Shown in pieces: positions 1-9,480 of a DNA stretch of 64,000 nt. The position numbers and the translations under genes are program-made. Below the pieces are notes generated by a model. The model did not search any database and was not told the origin of the DNA. It worked only from the letters and a program-made list of their open reading frames with translations. The stretch lies in assembly GCA_933228675.1 (NCBI GenBank), contig OW121740.1:133452440-133516439 (forward strand), in the 5' to 3' direction. Position 1 is the stretch's first letter; every line of letters starts with the position of its first letter. The DNA is from Stomorhina lunata. Lineage: Eukaryota; Arthropoda; Insecta; Diptera; Rhiniidae.

Positions 1-297
1 AAAATTTTTATTATAACATTTTTCTCCCATTTTAACATTTTTTCCACAGAAAAATATTCCTTCATTTTTCCACATTTTGTATAGAAAAACTTTTATAATG
101 AAAATATTTCTTAAAAAAATTTTTTAATAAAAATTTTTCTAAATAAAAAATTTCATAATGAAATTATAAAGACAATTATTTTATAAAAATAATCTTGTAC
201 GAAAATGTTTCTATAGAATATATTGATAGTTTTTCTATACAAAAATTAAAGTTTTTATAAAATGAATTTTTATAATGAATATTTTTCTATAAAAAAG
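1..297. repeat. Degenerate 31-bp-type satellite
   Basis: Imperfect, diverged repeats built from TTTTTCTATA, ATAATGAAAATTTT and similar blocks. They match the better array at 623-1095 in words and spacing but no unit is perfect. The tract abuts the core element at 298, so that element has satellite on both sides. Confidence 0.6.
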
Positions 298-622
298 CAT
301 CAACAAAAGTGTGGGAAATAAAAGTGAAAAATGTTTGTGTGTTTCTCTTTAGATGATAATCTTCGCTTTTTGTTGATACTTTTCGGACACAATAATAATT
401 CGTACTTATTCTGTCCTTCAACTAGGATATAATGTGTGGTTTTCGCTCTTTCTAGAATTAGGGATAATCCTCCTGAAGAGATGGCATAACCAACCATCGA
501 AACGCTTCGAGGAAAGGGTGAAACCATTTTTTGGTTTTATCAAAAAACTATTTATTACAATAAAAAATAGTTCTAATAAATTGGGATCTTAGTGCAATAC
601 ACTACAGCAAAACTTTTTAATG
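298..622 (-). repeat. Satellite-flanked core element, copy 1
   Basis: A ~320-bp dispersed repeat. It contains TAACCAACCATCGAAACGCT, GGATAATCCTCCTGAAGAGA, TTGGTTTTATCAAAAAACT and AATACACTACAGCAAAACTT. The same words recur in reverse complement at 27986-28316. Further copies are at 22535-22712 and 33885-34185, with remnants at 31165-31345 and 36121-36225. There is no coding frame beyond a chance 75-codon one. A short self-complementary stretch (GATGGT...ACCATC) lies in the most conserved part. It could be a MITE or a SINE-like unit; I cannot assign a family. 31-bp satellite lies on both sides. Confidence 0.65.
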
Positions 623-1095
623 AAAAAAATATAATGAAAATTTTTCTATAGTAAAACTTTTGTAATGAAAATTTTTCTATAGAAAATAATTTTATAATGA
701 AAATTTGTCTATAGAAAAAATATGATAATGAAAATTTTTCTATAGAAAAAATTTTACACTGAAAATTTTTCTGTAGAAAAAATTTCAAAATGAAAATTTT
801 TCTATAGGAACAATTTTATAATGAAAATTTTTCTATTGAAAAAAATTTTTTGATGAAAATTTTTCTATAGCAACAATTTTATAATGAAAATTTTTCTATA
901 GAAAAAATTTTATAATGAATATTTTTCTGTAGAAAAAATTTTATAATGATAATTTTTCTATAGAAAAAAATTCATAATGAAAATTTTTCTATAGAAAAAA
1001 ATTTATAATGAAAATTTGTCAACGACAAAAATTTTATAATGAAAATTTTTCTATAGAAAAAATTTTATAATGAAAATTTTTCTATAAAAAAAGAT
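623..1095. repeat. 31-bp satellite array A
   Basis: About 15 head-to-tail units of ~31 bp. Each has AAAATTTTTCTATAGAAAAA followed by ATTTTATAATG. The core TTTTCTATAGAAAA is palindromic. The unit is closest to the satellites at 18.6 and 24.1 kb but has TTATAATG where those have CGATAG. It starts where the core element ends. Confidence 0.9.
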
Positions 1096-1215
1096 TTACA
1101 GTGTCATTCGCCTGGATATTCTGGAGATTCCCTGAAAATTTCGTCAAAATCGGCCAAACCGTTTTGGAGTTCATACGTTACATACTTACATACATCCTAT
1201 TTTATAGATATAGAT
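1096..1215 (+). other. Possible non-LTR retrotransposon 3' tail
   Basis: CGTCAAAATCGGCCAAACCG followed by ACGTTACATACTTACATACA and a TAGATATAGATAGATA microsatellite. Phrases of the type 'AAAATCGG-CCA-CCGTTT' with a simple-repeat tail are common at the 3' ends of insect RTE-like elements. No coding region is attached, so the call is tentative. Confidence 0.35.
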
Positions 1216-1796
1216 AGATAAAAGTCATTTTCAGCTAAATATGCAAATATAAGCAGATGATTTATAAAACATGGTAAAAAAGAGACTTAAACTTTTATTC
1301 ATGTAGAATACTTCTTTTAACAGATTGCTTTCAAAAATGTTAAGTCGTATACAAATGTTAAGTCACTCACAAGTTAAAAAATAATGTACTAACAAAGAAA
1401 TAAAATCCAAAACAACTCCGAATTTTAAAATAATTTAAGGGTCCGATTGTATTTTCAGGACTTAGATATAATAAAAGTAAAGAATATTTAGAAGATTTTA
1501 AACAAAAAAATATAACCCCAATAGTGAGAGGGTTAAGTTAATGTAAAATCTTCAGGTATAAATACATTATCTAATAGTCACTATATTATCCTGAGTTCAA
1601 TATCCGTTCTGGATAAAAACAGATCTCAATCCGAGGATTAACGAAGATTAACGGTACCTTTTGCTATAGATCGATGATATCTTCTAAGCCGAAAATGATG
1701 TATATCTTTAAGCAATTTTACATTAGCGTTCTCTGATTAATCCACTGGAACCCGACTCAATATACGGGTTTTTGGGATCAGATTTTTTTAATATAT
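1216..1796. other. Unannotated AT-rich stretch
   Basis: Non-repetitive within this window. I see no coding frame, RNA gene or recognisable element on either strand. Confidence 0.6.
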
Positions 1797-1993
1797 AGGT
1801 ATGTGATGGAAATCGATCGTTTTCAAATCGTTCGATTTCAGATATATTTTGAGGTAATTTTGATTAAATATTTTATGATTTAATATTTTATCTTTCATTT
1901 GGTTTGCATTTTTAGGGAAAATAACCGAAAATTACCTCAAAAATGTATCTAAAATCGAATAATTTGAAAACGAACGATATCCATCACATACCT
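1797..1993. mobile_element. Hairpin MITE (~197 bp)
   Basis: An imperfect palindrome. The left arm begins AGGTATGTGATGGAAATCG and runs to about 1867. The right arm, from about 1922, is its reverse complement and ends CCATCACATACCT. The arms are ~70 bp with a few mismatches and enclose a ~55-bp loop. Structure and length fit a foldback MITE. There is no coding capacity and the family is unknown. Confidence 0.65.
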
Positions 1994-2255
1994 GATAAGC
2001 TAGATACATATGTATAAAATAAAAGAAAATATTAAACTGACTTATAGCTGATTCATCATTGTCCAGGGTAAACTTCTATAGCCAGACAACTATAATTTGG
2101 TTATTGAATATCTTTAGTAATAAAGAGTTCAATTACATTATATATAAATATATATTTTCTGCATTCCCATCTAGAATTTTTTTCTGAAAACTTCAGTGGT
2201 ACAAGCGACAAGCCAGGGGAGCTACTTTATATCTCGAAAACTAAAACCACTATTA

Positions 2256-2440
2256 AGCAAGTAAGAAAGTGATATAGTCGGTCAAGCCTGACCGTACGGT
2301 ACCCTTCACCACTAAGGTCCAAGGTGTTCTTTTTCCTGTATTAAGACAAATAATTGCTAAATTTTGCCATCATACAAACATTTTCTCAAAACTTATATAT
2401 TAAACCCTCCGTCATGCGCATGGCCAGATCATTTAGGAAT
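2256..2440 (-). repeat. Dispersed TATACCC repeat, truncated copy
   Basis: Begins with CAAGTAAGAAAGTGATATAG and GGTCAAGCCTGACCG, then TACCCTTCACCACTAAGG and CTTTTTCCTGTATTAAGACA. This is the reverse complement of the 3' end of the full-length copy at 60828-61636. The 5' two-thirds are missing. Confidence 0.75.
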
Positions 2441-2689
2441 TTAACAGTGATTTAATTTAAATAAATGTATAATGCAGATATCTTTTTAAGTTTCCAGGTA
2501 CCCTCTACATATATTGTTGGCTATTGTTTTATAAAAAAAAGATTATTAATTATTTTTCATCAACACATCATATACGTAGCGCATGTATCTGGCCAGATAC
2601 ACTTGTAGTTTGTATGAAGAATTATGTATTTTATTTGCATTTTTTCATGGTTTTGCATTTGTTTACTCAAATTAACTGAAACTGCACTA

Positions 2690-2860
2690 TATTTGCACTC
2701 TGACGACTATCGGGCATGTTCTGCAAATCACTTCCACATGATTTTGAAATCACATGAAATTCAAAAAGGCTGTAATTTCTATAATTGTTGAAATTGTCAG
2801 AGTATTTATTAATAATCAGGGTAAGGATTTGAACACTCATTTCACACATTTACTCATGTG
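2690..2860. repeat. Left arm of inverted repeat pair
   Basis: ATGTTCTGCAAATCACTTCC, CACATGATTTTGAAATCACA, then AATCAGGGTAAGGAT. This matches the reverse complement of 4425-4595. About 45 bp are near-identical and the next ~110 bp are diverged. The arms enclose ~1.6 kb with no coding potential. They may be the ends of a dead DNA transposon or a local inverted duplication. Confidence 0.55.
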
Positions 2861-3004
2861 CAAAAATTCCTTTTTATAAAAATCTCGCACACAGTCATGG
2901 GTATTAACAAATTTTTCTTGTACATTCATCTCTTACTCGTGTTGACAAGAGTAAACTTTTTCTACACAAGTCACGATCAACTAAACAATGAAAACCACAT
3001 TTTG

Positions 3005-3064
3005 TGTGCCACTCACAAAAAATATTTTACACGACTAGCGCACGACTTGCCCGTGAGTGGCACA
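3005..3064. repeat. Hairpin with perfect 12-bp arms
   Basis: TGTGCCACTCAC at 3005-3016 and its exact reverse complement GTGAGTGGCACA at 3053-3064, with a 36-nt loop. It may be a tiny foldback remnant. Confidence 0.6.
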
Positions 3065-3325
3065 TTAGAAGAAATATTAACTAAATTTCTGCTTTGTTAA
3101 AGAAAAGACAAAAACAAAAAATTCAAGAACAAAATCAAATTAGTTTATTGAATGATCGTGATATTTATGAAAATTAAAAAAGTTTTCGGCTGTGTTAGGT
3201 TTAAGAAACACAGCGGGAAATATCGCAAGGCCTTTAAACAAAAGTGCATAGAAATACATATACATAGGTATTTTTAATATTTTGATATTTTGTTTTTGAT
3301 ATTTTGAAAAAAATGATTCAATCTG

Positions 3326-3363
3326 TTTTTTATTTATCAAAAACCGCATTGATAAATAAAAAA
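3326..3363. repeat. Hairpin with perfect 15-bp arms
   Basis: TTTTTTATTTATCAA at 3326-3340 and its exact reverse complement at 3349-3363, with an 8-nt loop. It is AT-rich, so a chance origin is possible. Confidence 0.55.
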
Positions 3364-4424
3364 TATTACATTATTTATTTTTCTGCAAATTTTTCACAGT
3401 ACAAATCTCTAGGCCTCGTAACCGTAGATTTGTCCTGCTGAAAATGTAAAAGACTCAATTGTAATTAACTAATAATGATAATTAACTAAATTAAAAATGA
3501 ATGAATGTGGATGCTCATGCGCCTGCTTATGTTGAAGTTTAGTTTAGTCGTGCGCATGAGGAAATGATTTTTAAATTTTATTCACTCTTCACGCGCGAGA
3601 GTTGTATAAGTCAATCTTTAGTCATTATTGTGTGTAACAAAACAAAAAAACATTACTCACAACCAGAGACCGGAGATCGTTTTATTTTTTAAATCCATCA
3701 AGTATAAATATCATTACCGATGAAAATTTATTTTCATTTCGATCGAAAAATAAAAAAAGATGGATTTATATTTGAAATATAAATATCCCTCATGATGAAA
3801 ATTTTAAATATCTATAACGATAAATATCCGAACAGAAAAATATTTTATTGATTGTTTTATTTTTGAACTTCTGTTTTGACTTTGAAAAAATAAAATGTTT
3901 ATGAAATTTCAAAATTTTCAACAATGAATATATGAATGTTTTAGGGCATCGAAGTTAAAGATAATAGTTCTAATAGGAACTATTGGTGGTTTCTTTGATT
4001 CGCGTCGCTATTTCTAAAAAAAATAACTTTTAAACGTTTTAAACGCACTTAGACAACGACCATTTGTTGCCCAAACCCATTTCAATATAAAATTTGCAAT
4101 AATAATTGAATTTTTTGCTATTTAAACGTCCTAAATACGCTTTATACCCGGACAAATACAGAAATAAAATTTGAATTTTTTCAATCAAAATTTATTTTCA
4201 TCGGATGAAAAAAGATGAAAATTATTTTGAACTGTACTGATAAATATCCCAAACGATTTTTTTAAATTTTATTTTCATCGGATTGAAAAAAGAAACAAAA
4301 TTTTTGAACAAATAAAAATCATGAGGGATTTTTAATATTTTTTTAAACTTCAATGATTGTTTTTTTATGGATTTAAACATGAAAATATTGTTTTAAAAGT
4401 ATTAAAACTCTTGAGAAAGTGCTG

Positions 4425-4595
4425 AATTTAGACAAATGAGCTTCACACTCGTGAATATTTTCTTACCCTGTTAATAATAAAAGTGTCAAAATAATTTATG
4501 AACAATGAATAATTCGACTTAGAAAATTTATGTGATTTCAAAATCATGTGGAAGTGATTTGCAGAACATACCTGAATGCCTAGGATATCGAAAAT
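4425..4595. repeat. Right arm of inverted repeat pair
   Basis: Partner of 2690-2860 in inverted orientation. It contains TGTGATTTCAAAATCATGTG, GAAGTGATTTGCAGAACAT and, further left, CTTACCCTGTTAATAATAA. Identity is highest at 4535-4575. Confidence 0.55.
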
Positions 4596-4898
4596 TATTT
4601 CGTTATCGAACCAAATGAAGTGTTTGATAGTGACAACGATGCTCCCGAAGATCCTTTCAAATAAGGATGGTACTTTAGGTATAAAAATGAGCCAAATATT
4701 AGAACTGGTATAAGTCAAAACATTTCATGCATAAAACATTTGTTATATACAATTTCTGAGACGAAAATTTGTGGTCGAGAACTGGAATGTAGCTAATCTA
4801 ATTGGAATTGGATGCATTCATAGGTACTCTTTTGGCAGCTGGTTATTCCCACAATAATATAATACATCTTATTTATATATATTCTTAAACGAGCAATA

Positions 4899-4902
<4 letters not shown>
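4596..4902 (+). other. Stretch with a short acidic reading frame
   Basis: The + strand from about 4578 reads IENYFVIEPNEVFDSDNDAP EDPFK, then stop. The composition is typical of acidic N-terminal parts of DNA transposases, but the frame has no start and no recognisable domain. It could be a relic or chance. Confidence 0.2.

Positions 4903-4942
<40 letters not shown>
4903..4942. repeat. (TA)20 microsatellite
   Basis: Uninterrupted TA dinucleotides directly before the element at 4943. A shorter TA-rich tract sits at the same place before the second copy (about 45632-45650), so the tract probably belongs to the element. Confidence 0.9.
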
Positions 4943-4947
<5 letters not shown>

Positions 4948-6455
4948 GCTATCTCGAAAACGGCTCTAACGATTTTGATAAAATTTGGACAGTGGGTATC
5001 TTTTTTGATGTATAGGTCGAAGAAGAAGGGACTTTTGGAACTTTTACCTCTAAGAGGGTAAAAACGGGTAAAAAGGGGAAAAACTCGAAAACGCTATGTC
5101 TCCTAAAGTAATAGGTATAGAAACAAAATTAAAATTACGTTTTAAACAGCTTTGAAAATAAGCGGACAGATGTTTGGTACTTTTTTGAAAATATGTCCGA
5201 TAAGGGGTAAAAAAGGGTGAAAATAGTTTTTTTTGGCACCATTTTAACCCACTCTTATATTTTAAACTAAAGAATATAGAAAGAAACTTGGTACTGCAAT
5301 CAATAGATGTAAAAAAAACATGAAACACGTATTTGGTACTTTTTTGATTTTGGAGCCAAAATGGGTAAAAAAGGGATAAAATGATAACTTAACATCTCCA
5401 AAGTAATATGAATAGGAACATTATACATTATGTTAAATGCGTTTTAAAAAAATGTACCGAATTCAATTGGCACCAAAAAAAGTACCAAATATACATATGG
5501 AACTTTTAGAAATTAGGGAATAAAAAGGGGGAAAAATTAGTATTATTTTAAACAAATGAATGTTTGTCTGTATGTATGTTCTTTATTGAATAGTAAACTG
5601 TGAATTTGATTGTGTTATGCTCTTTAGCGAAGATGTTGCGGATAAGCCGGCGAAGGTTTTAAAGTTGATAAGACTGATTTCCGACAGATGGCGCCACTGA
5701 AAATTACTAAAAATTAATTAAATCGTAAACTGTACATTTGATCATGCTATGATCTTTAGCAAAGTTGTAGCGCATGAGCCGACGAAGGCTTTTTAGTTGG
5801 TATGAATAATTTCCATCAGGTGGCGCTACAGAAACTTACTCAAAGTCAATTTAATCGTAATCTGTACATTTAATCATGCTACAATCTTTAGCAAAGTTGT
5901 TGCACATGAGCCGACGAAGGTTTATTAGTCGGTATGAAGAAATTTCTACAGGTGGCGCTACTGAGATTTACTCAAAGTCAATTTAATCGTATGCTGTACA
6001 TTTAATCATGCTATAATCTTCAGCAAAGTTTTTACGGATAAGCCGAAGAAGGTTTATGAATTGGAATAAGCAAAGCCCGACAGGTGGCGCCACAGAAAAC
6101 TACTCAAAATGAATTAAATCGTAAACTGTGCATTTGATCATGTTATAATCATAAGCAAAGTTGTTACGAATAAGCAGACAAAGGTTTCTTATACGGTATG
6201 AACAACTTCAGGTGGCGCCACTGCAAACTACTCAAAATGAATGAATGATGAAAATGAATCGTAAACTGTGCATTTGATCAGACTATAATCTTTAGCAAAG
6301 TTGTTGCGCATGAGTCGACGGAGGTTTCTGTTGATATGAATAATTTCCAAAATTATTCAAAATGAGTTAAACTGTAAACTATGCAAACTATGTTTTGGTC
6401 GGACAAAATAAATCAAATAATTCAAAATTATAAAATATATAAAAACTTTAAAACT
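4943..6455 (+). mobile_element. Minisatellite-carrying dispersed element, copy 1
   Basis: A ~1.5-kb non-coding repeat. It starts TAGAATGGCTATCTCGAAAA and ends near CAAATAATTCAAAATTATAA. The order of segments is the same in the second copy at 45632-47945: TA tract, a ~600-bp leader with repeated 'GGGTAAAAA' phrases, a 132-bp minisatellite, then a tail with GTTAAACTGTAAACTATGC. The architecture (non-coding leader, central tandem repeats, fixed tail) resembles Helitron-derived DINE-like elements of flies. I could not identify TC...CTRR termini, so the class is open. Confidence 0.6.
5590..6370 (+). repeat. 132-bp minisatellite with CTCF-like sites
   Basis: Six units, the last one truncated. Each reads roughly AATCGTAAACTGTACATTTG, ATCATGCTATAATCTTTAGC, AAAGTTGTTGCGCATGAGCC, GACGAAGGTTT, TTGGTATGA, then AGGTGGCGCTACTGAAAA. 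AGRTGGCGCY cores start at 5686, 5818, 5950, 6082 and 6210, so four sites are spaced exactly 132 bp and the last 128 bp. The last unit lacks the site. The core matches the Drosophila CTCF binding core (AGGTGGCGC). That the fly protein binds here is inference. Confidence 0.8.
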
Positions 6456-6534
6456 CAACTATCACATGTTGTCCAATTATAGTGGACTGTCAGCTTGTAG
6501 AAACCATAACTTTTTTCTTTTAATATAGATAGGT

Positions 6535-7437
6535 AACTACCCCATTTCCATTGATTTCTTCTAAATACGTGAAAAGACTGCAGTCACCTCACGCAATTTG
6601 CGCCCAGGATATTAATGGCAAACGTATGTAGCACGTGTTTTCTGTTGAAAATTGTTCCTGAATTCCCGTCTAATTCAAAAAGACTCTGATAGGTTCTTAC
6701 CTATCTTAACAGATGATATTGCATTAATTAGTGTCATCCTGCATAACTTGACTTGATTAGCTTCGTAGGGATGCCGAACTCAGATATTGCTTCGTTTGAA
6801 GTTCAAATACCTTCTACCGTATCGAGCTGTCAAAAGTTGCTTTGTAGACAACAAAGAGATGATACGTACCAATTTGTTTATCTTTGGTCTTCTCCAGGAT
6901 TTGACGTAAAGTAAAATTCGAAACATTGATTGACTAACCTGGTCTAAAGCCACATTGGTAGATTCCAATTAATTCGTATGGTCGATAGGATCTTACAAGA
7001 AATTGAAAGAAGACTTATATCTCAATAGTCGGGATATCGTTTTTCGGCACGGTTTTATCACCTTTTTTATACAATGGGCAAAGAACACTGAGACTCCAAT
7101 CGTCTGCCATTTGTTCTTTTAACCATGTGGTTTCTATAAGCTTGGACATTTGCCTTACCAAGTCATCGCCTAGATCTTTAAAAAGCTCTGATGGCAAACT
7201 AGAGGCAGCCGCAGTTTTGTTATTTTTTAGTCAAGTTGCTGCAATTCTAACGTTATTTTGGTTTGGTGGTGGACATATTACGCCGTTATCATTGATTTGT
7301 TCAGGTATGTCATCTAGTTCGCTATCATTTGATACCAACAATATGCAAAAGTGCTCTTTCCAGAGTTTCGGTACACTTTCTGCATCTGTCACCAGATTTC
7401 CTTGGTTTTCCTTGTAGGGGAAAAAGCATTTTGACAA
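6535..7437 (-). pseudogene. Non-LTR retrotransposon reverse transcriptase relic
   Basis: Decayed RT of a LINE, read on the minus strand. From the 5' side: NLVTDAESVPKLWKEHF and IPEQINDNGVICPPPN near 7420-7235, the linker before RT. Next comes PSELFKDLGDDLVRQMSKL, WLKEQMADDWSLSVLCPLYK and KKGDKTV at 7197-7030. Next is QCGFRPG, a stop, then FTLRQILEKTKDKQIGTYHL at 6955-6840. The catalytic 'FVDFKAAFD' box is FVVYKATFD here, so the first aspartate is lost. Then KLCRMTLINAISSVKIGKNL near 6745-6680. Traces of the YADD region and REVTAVFSRI follow near 6640-6560. Frameshifts occur near 7200, 7010 and 6780, with several stops. It cannot be functional. The clade (Jockey/R1/RTE-like) cannot be fixed without alignment. 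Confidence 0.85.
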
Positions 7438-7441
7438 AATT

Positions 7442-7525
7442 TAAGCATTCTGGCCGGGGATCGAACTTAGGACCTCTGGTATGCTAGGCGGATGACGAAC
7501 CTGCTATACCATGCCGGTCACGGCA
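7442..7525 (-). repeat. tRNA-derived SINE head, copy 1
   Basis: On the minus strand: GGCATGGTATAGCAGG, then ATCCGCCTAGCATACCAGAG, then AAGTTCGATCCCCGGCCAG. The box A-like TGGTATAGCAGG and box B GTTCGATCC are at tRNA-like spacing. The ATCCGCCTAGCA region resembles a tRNA-Val anticodon arm. The stems do not close as a real tRNA. A second copy is at 18212-18290. It lies immediately 5' of the LINE relic. Confidence 0.7.
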
Positions 7526-9337
7526 GTCAAATCGCATTTATATTCCTAGAGAACATCTATTAACTGGATCAGAGCACCTCCGCTGTAAAAAGTAATGATG
7601 CTTCAGAGGCTGATCCTAAAATCATGGCCCTTTTTTGTTTGCCATATGACGTTATAGTTCTTCTTTTTTTGCCATACAATAGAACGTAATTTTTCTCAGG
7701 AATGGGTTACTACCCCTACGTCCTAACCCATATTTTTAACGAAGAACTTGCAGCACGTGTTGACTCACTACTTTAACGGTTAGCTTCCCAGGTGATACCA
7801 CGAGGAGTTCAGTGCCCGCAGTTTAGTTGAAGGATAGACAAAAATAATTCTGGGCTTACTAAGTTGAGACCATTCGGAACCGTTGATTGGTATCCAACAT
7901 CCCCACATTACCCATCTATAAAAGGTGCTCGAAATAATAAATCTATTTCAATGGCTCTATTATATAAACATATTTTAGTACAAAAACAGGCTGAGTTCGT
8001 TTAATCGTCTCGATAAGCGACTATGACTCGATCCTTATACATAAATGTTTATGTCATATTTCTGTGTAATAAAAAATCCACCCATTATGGAGAAGGGTAT
8101 ATTTAAATAGATTTAAGCTATAATTCTATTAAATCTATTAATATCGAAACTGCATTCAGTTAGATAAAACAATTTTGTATCTTTATGGCATTTAAAATCC
8201 CTAATCTCTAAAACATACGAGTAAATATATAAAATTGCATAACATTTTATGAATTAACAATTTTAATTATTTTCAAATGGTTTGTAATCAGTTTAATGTC
8301 ACTGAAGCTCAAAATGTGGTGTACATATGAGCATACACAACCATATACATGATCGTGTATATAAGTTTGAGTACATGGAATGAATGAAACTTAGTGAAAT
8401 TGTAAATTATATAAATTAATTACTTATATATAACATTTGGGTAAATTCATATTAAGGCGAACAACACTTGGATTAATAACTTAGGTTTTCTTAAAAAAGG
8501 GCTTAAGGTAATAAAGCTAAATTGTCTTATATTTAGTAAAATTTTTTACTAGGACGATAATAAGCATAACCTAGACAAAATTTGTACCGTATATGGATAC
8601 AATCGGTTATACATATTTTGTATGTTTTCTACTGGATTTTCCCTATTATGTGTGTATCCTTATTCGATTTTGATTTTATGTAATTAGTTTATGTTTGTAT
8701 AAACTCTGCTCTAAATAGTTATTTATCTTTTTTTTTCAATTATTATCTAAAGTTGCATTCAACTATTTATAATACAATGCCATAAATAAATTTTCAAAAC
8801 AAAAACCGTAAAACGAATATTTAATATTGCAAAAAATGAATAAAATTAACTAAATCTTATGTAAATTATTACAACTGTATGTAAACTTAAATGAATGTGT
8901 GGGTAAATGATTTAATATGAATGTGTATAGAGGTAGAGTAGGAGTGTGTAAGTGACCAGTAGTTTCAAATGGAATGACATTTTTTTCAAATCTTATGGAG
9001 TGATTTGATTAGATATAATCTACTTAACTACAAAAAGATAGGCTTTGAAACTACTGGGTATGTATAGAAATGATTTGAATTATATTCAGCTTGACAGTAT
9101 TTTGTTGCATTTAGTCATGCATTAAATATGAAACTTTACAACAAATATTAATGCATTTAAAATGTTATGCATTTAAATTATGTATTTATTTTAAACACTA
9201 CTTAACATTTCATAATGTGCACTATGGGTTATGAAGTTTGAATTTTGGTAGTAATGAAAATATTTAAAAATGAACACAACGTTTATCTAATAATACACTA
9301 CGTCAAAAAAAAAAAAAAGAAAAAAGAAACAAGCAAG
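7526..9337. other. Mostly unannotated; one short dispersed repeat
   Basis: No gene seen. The segment 7705-7830 (CGTCCTAACCCATATTTTTA, then CACGTGTTGACTCACTACTT) matches 48400-48500 and is probably a fragment of a dispersed element. A hairpin with perfect 14-bp arms lies at 8956-9057. The rest is AT-rich and single-copy within the window. Confidence 0.55.
8956..9057. repeat. Hairpin with perfect 14-bp arms
   Basis: CCAGTAGTTTCAAA at 8956-8969 and TTTGAAACTACTGG at 9044-9057, with a 74-nt loop. The non-AT-biased arms make chance less likely. Confidence 0.5.
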
Positions 9338-9480
9338 AAAGTGCATTGGTCAGTCAAGTCCGACCATGTGACACCCTTCGCCACTGAGGTCAAATGTCTA
9401 TTTTTGAATCAACTCAAGAAGTGATTTTAAGTCTATTGGTATACTTAAAAGTGGATGTAAGACCAATATTTATATGCGTT
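9338..9480 (-). repeat. Dispersed TATACCC repeat, deletion copy
   Basis: CAAGCAAGAAAGTGCATTGG and TCCGACCATGTGACACCCTT (3' end), fused to AGTGATTTTAAGTCTATTGG and CCAATATTTATATGCGTT (5' part). The middle is deleted. It ends exactly where the 3.7-kb satellite begins. Confidence 0.75.

Larger units (their letters stand above)
2861..4424. other. Unannotated stretch with small hairpins
   Basis: No convincing gene. A partly repeated phrase (TTATTTTCATCGGAT followed by GAAAAAAGA) occurs near 4194 and 4271. Two clean hairpins are listed separately. The segment around 3530-3680 is richer in GC and CACTCTTCACGCGCGAGAG-type sequence. It could be a solo LTR, but I found no terminal direct repeats to prove it. 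Confidence 0.5.

Noticed and set aside
2858..3100. 80-codon + strand frame starting MQKFLFIKISHTVMG
   Set aside because: No domain; overlaps a hairpin and AT-rich DNA; likely chance.
3530..3690. Solo LTR of a retrotransposon
   Set aside because: Texture is suggestive, but there is no second LTR, no TG...CA pair that I can prove, and no target duplication.
4943..6455. Firm assignment as Helitron
   Set aside because: Architecture fits, but no clear TC start or CTRR end with hairpin was found in either copy.
7442..7525. Functional tRNA gene
   Set aside because: Boxes A and B are present, but the acceptor and D stems do not pair, and the second copy shares only this head; a SINE head is the better call.
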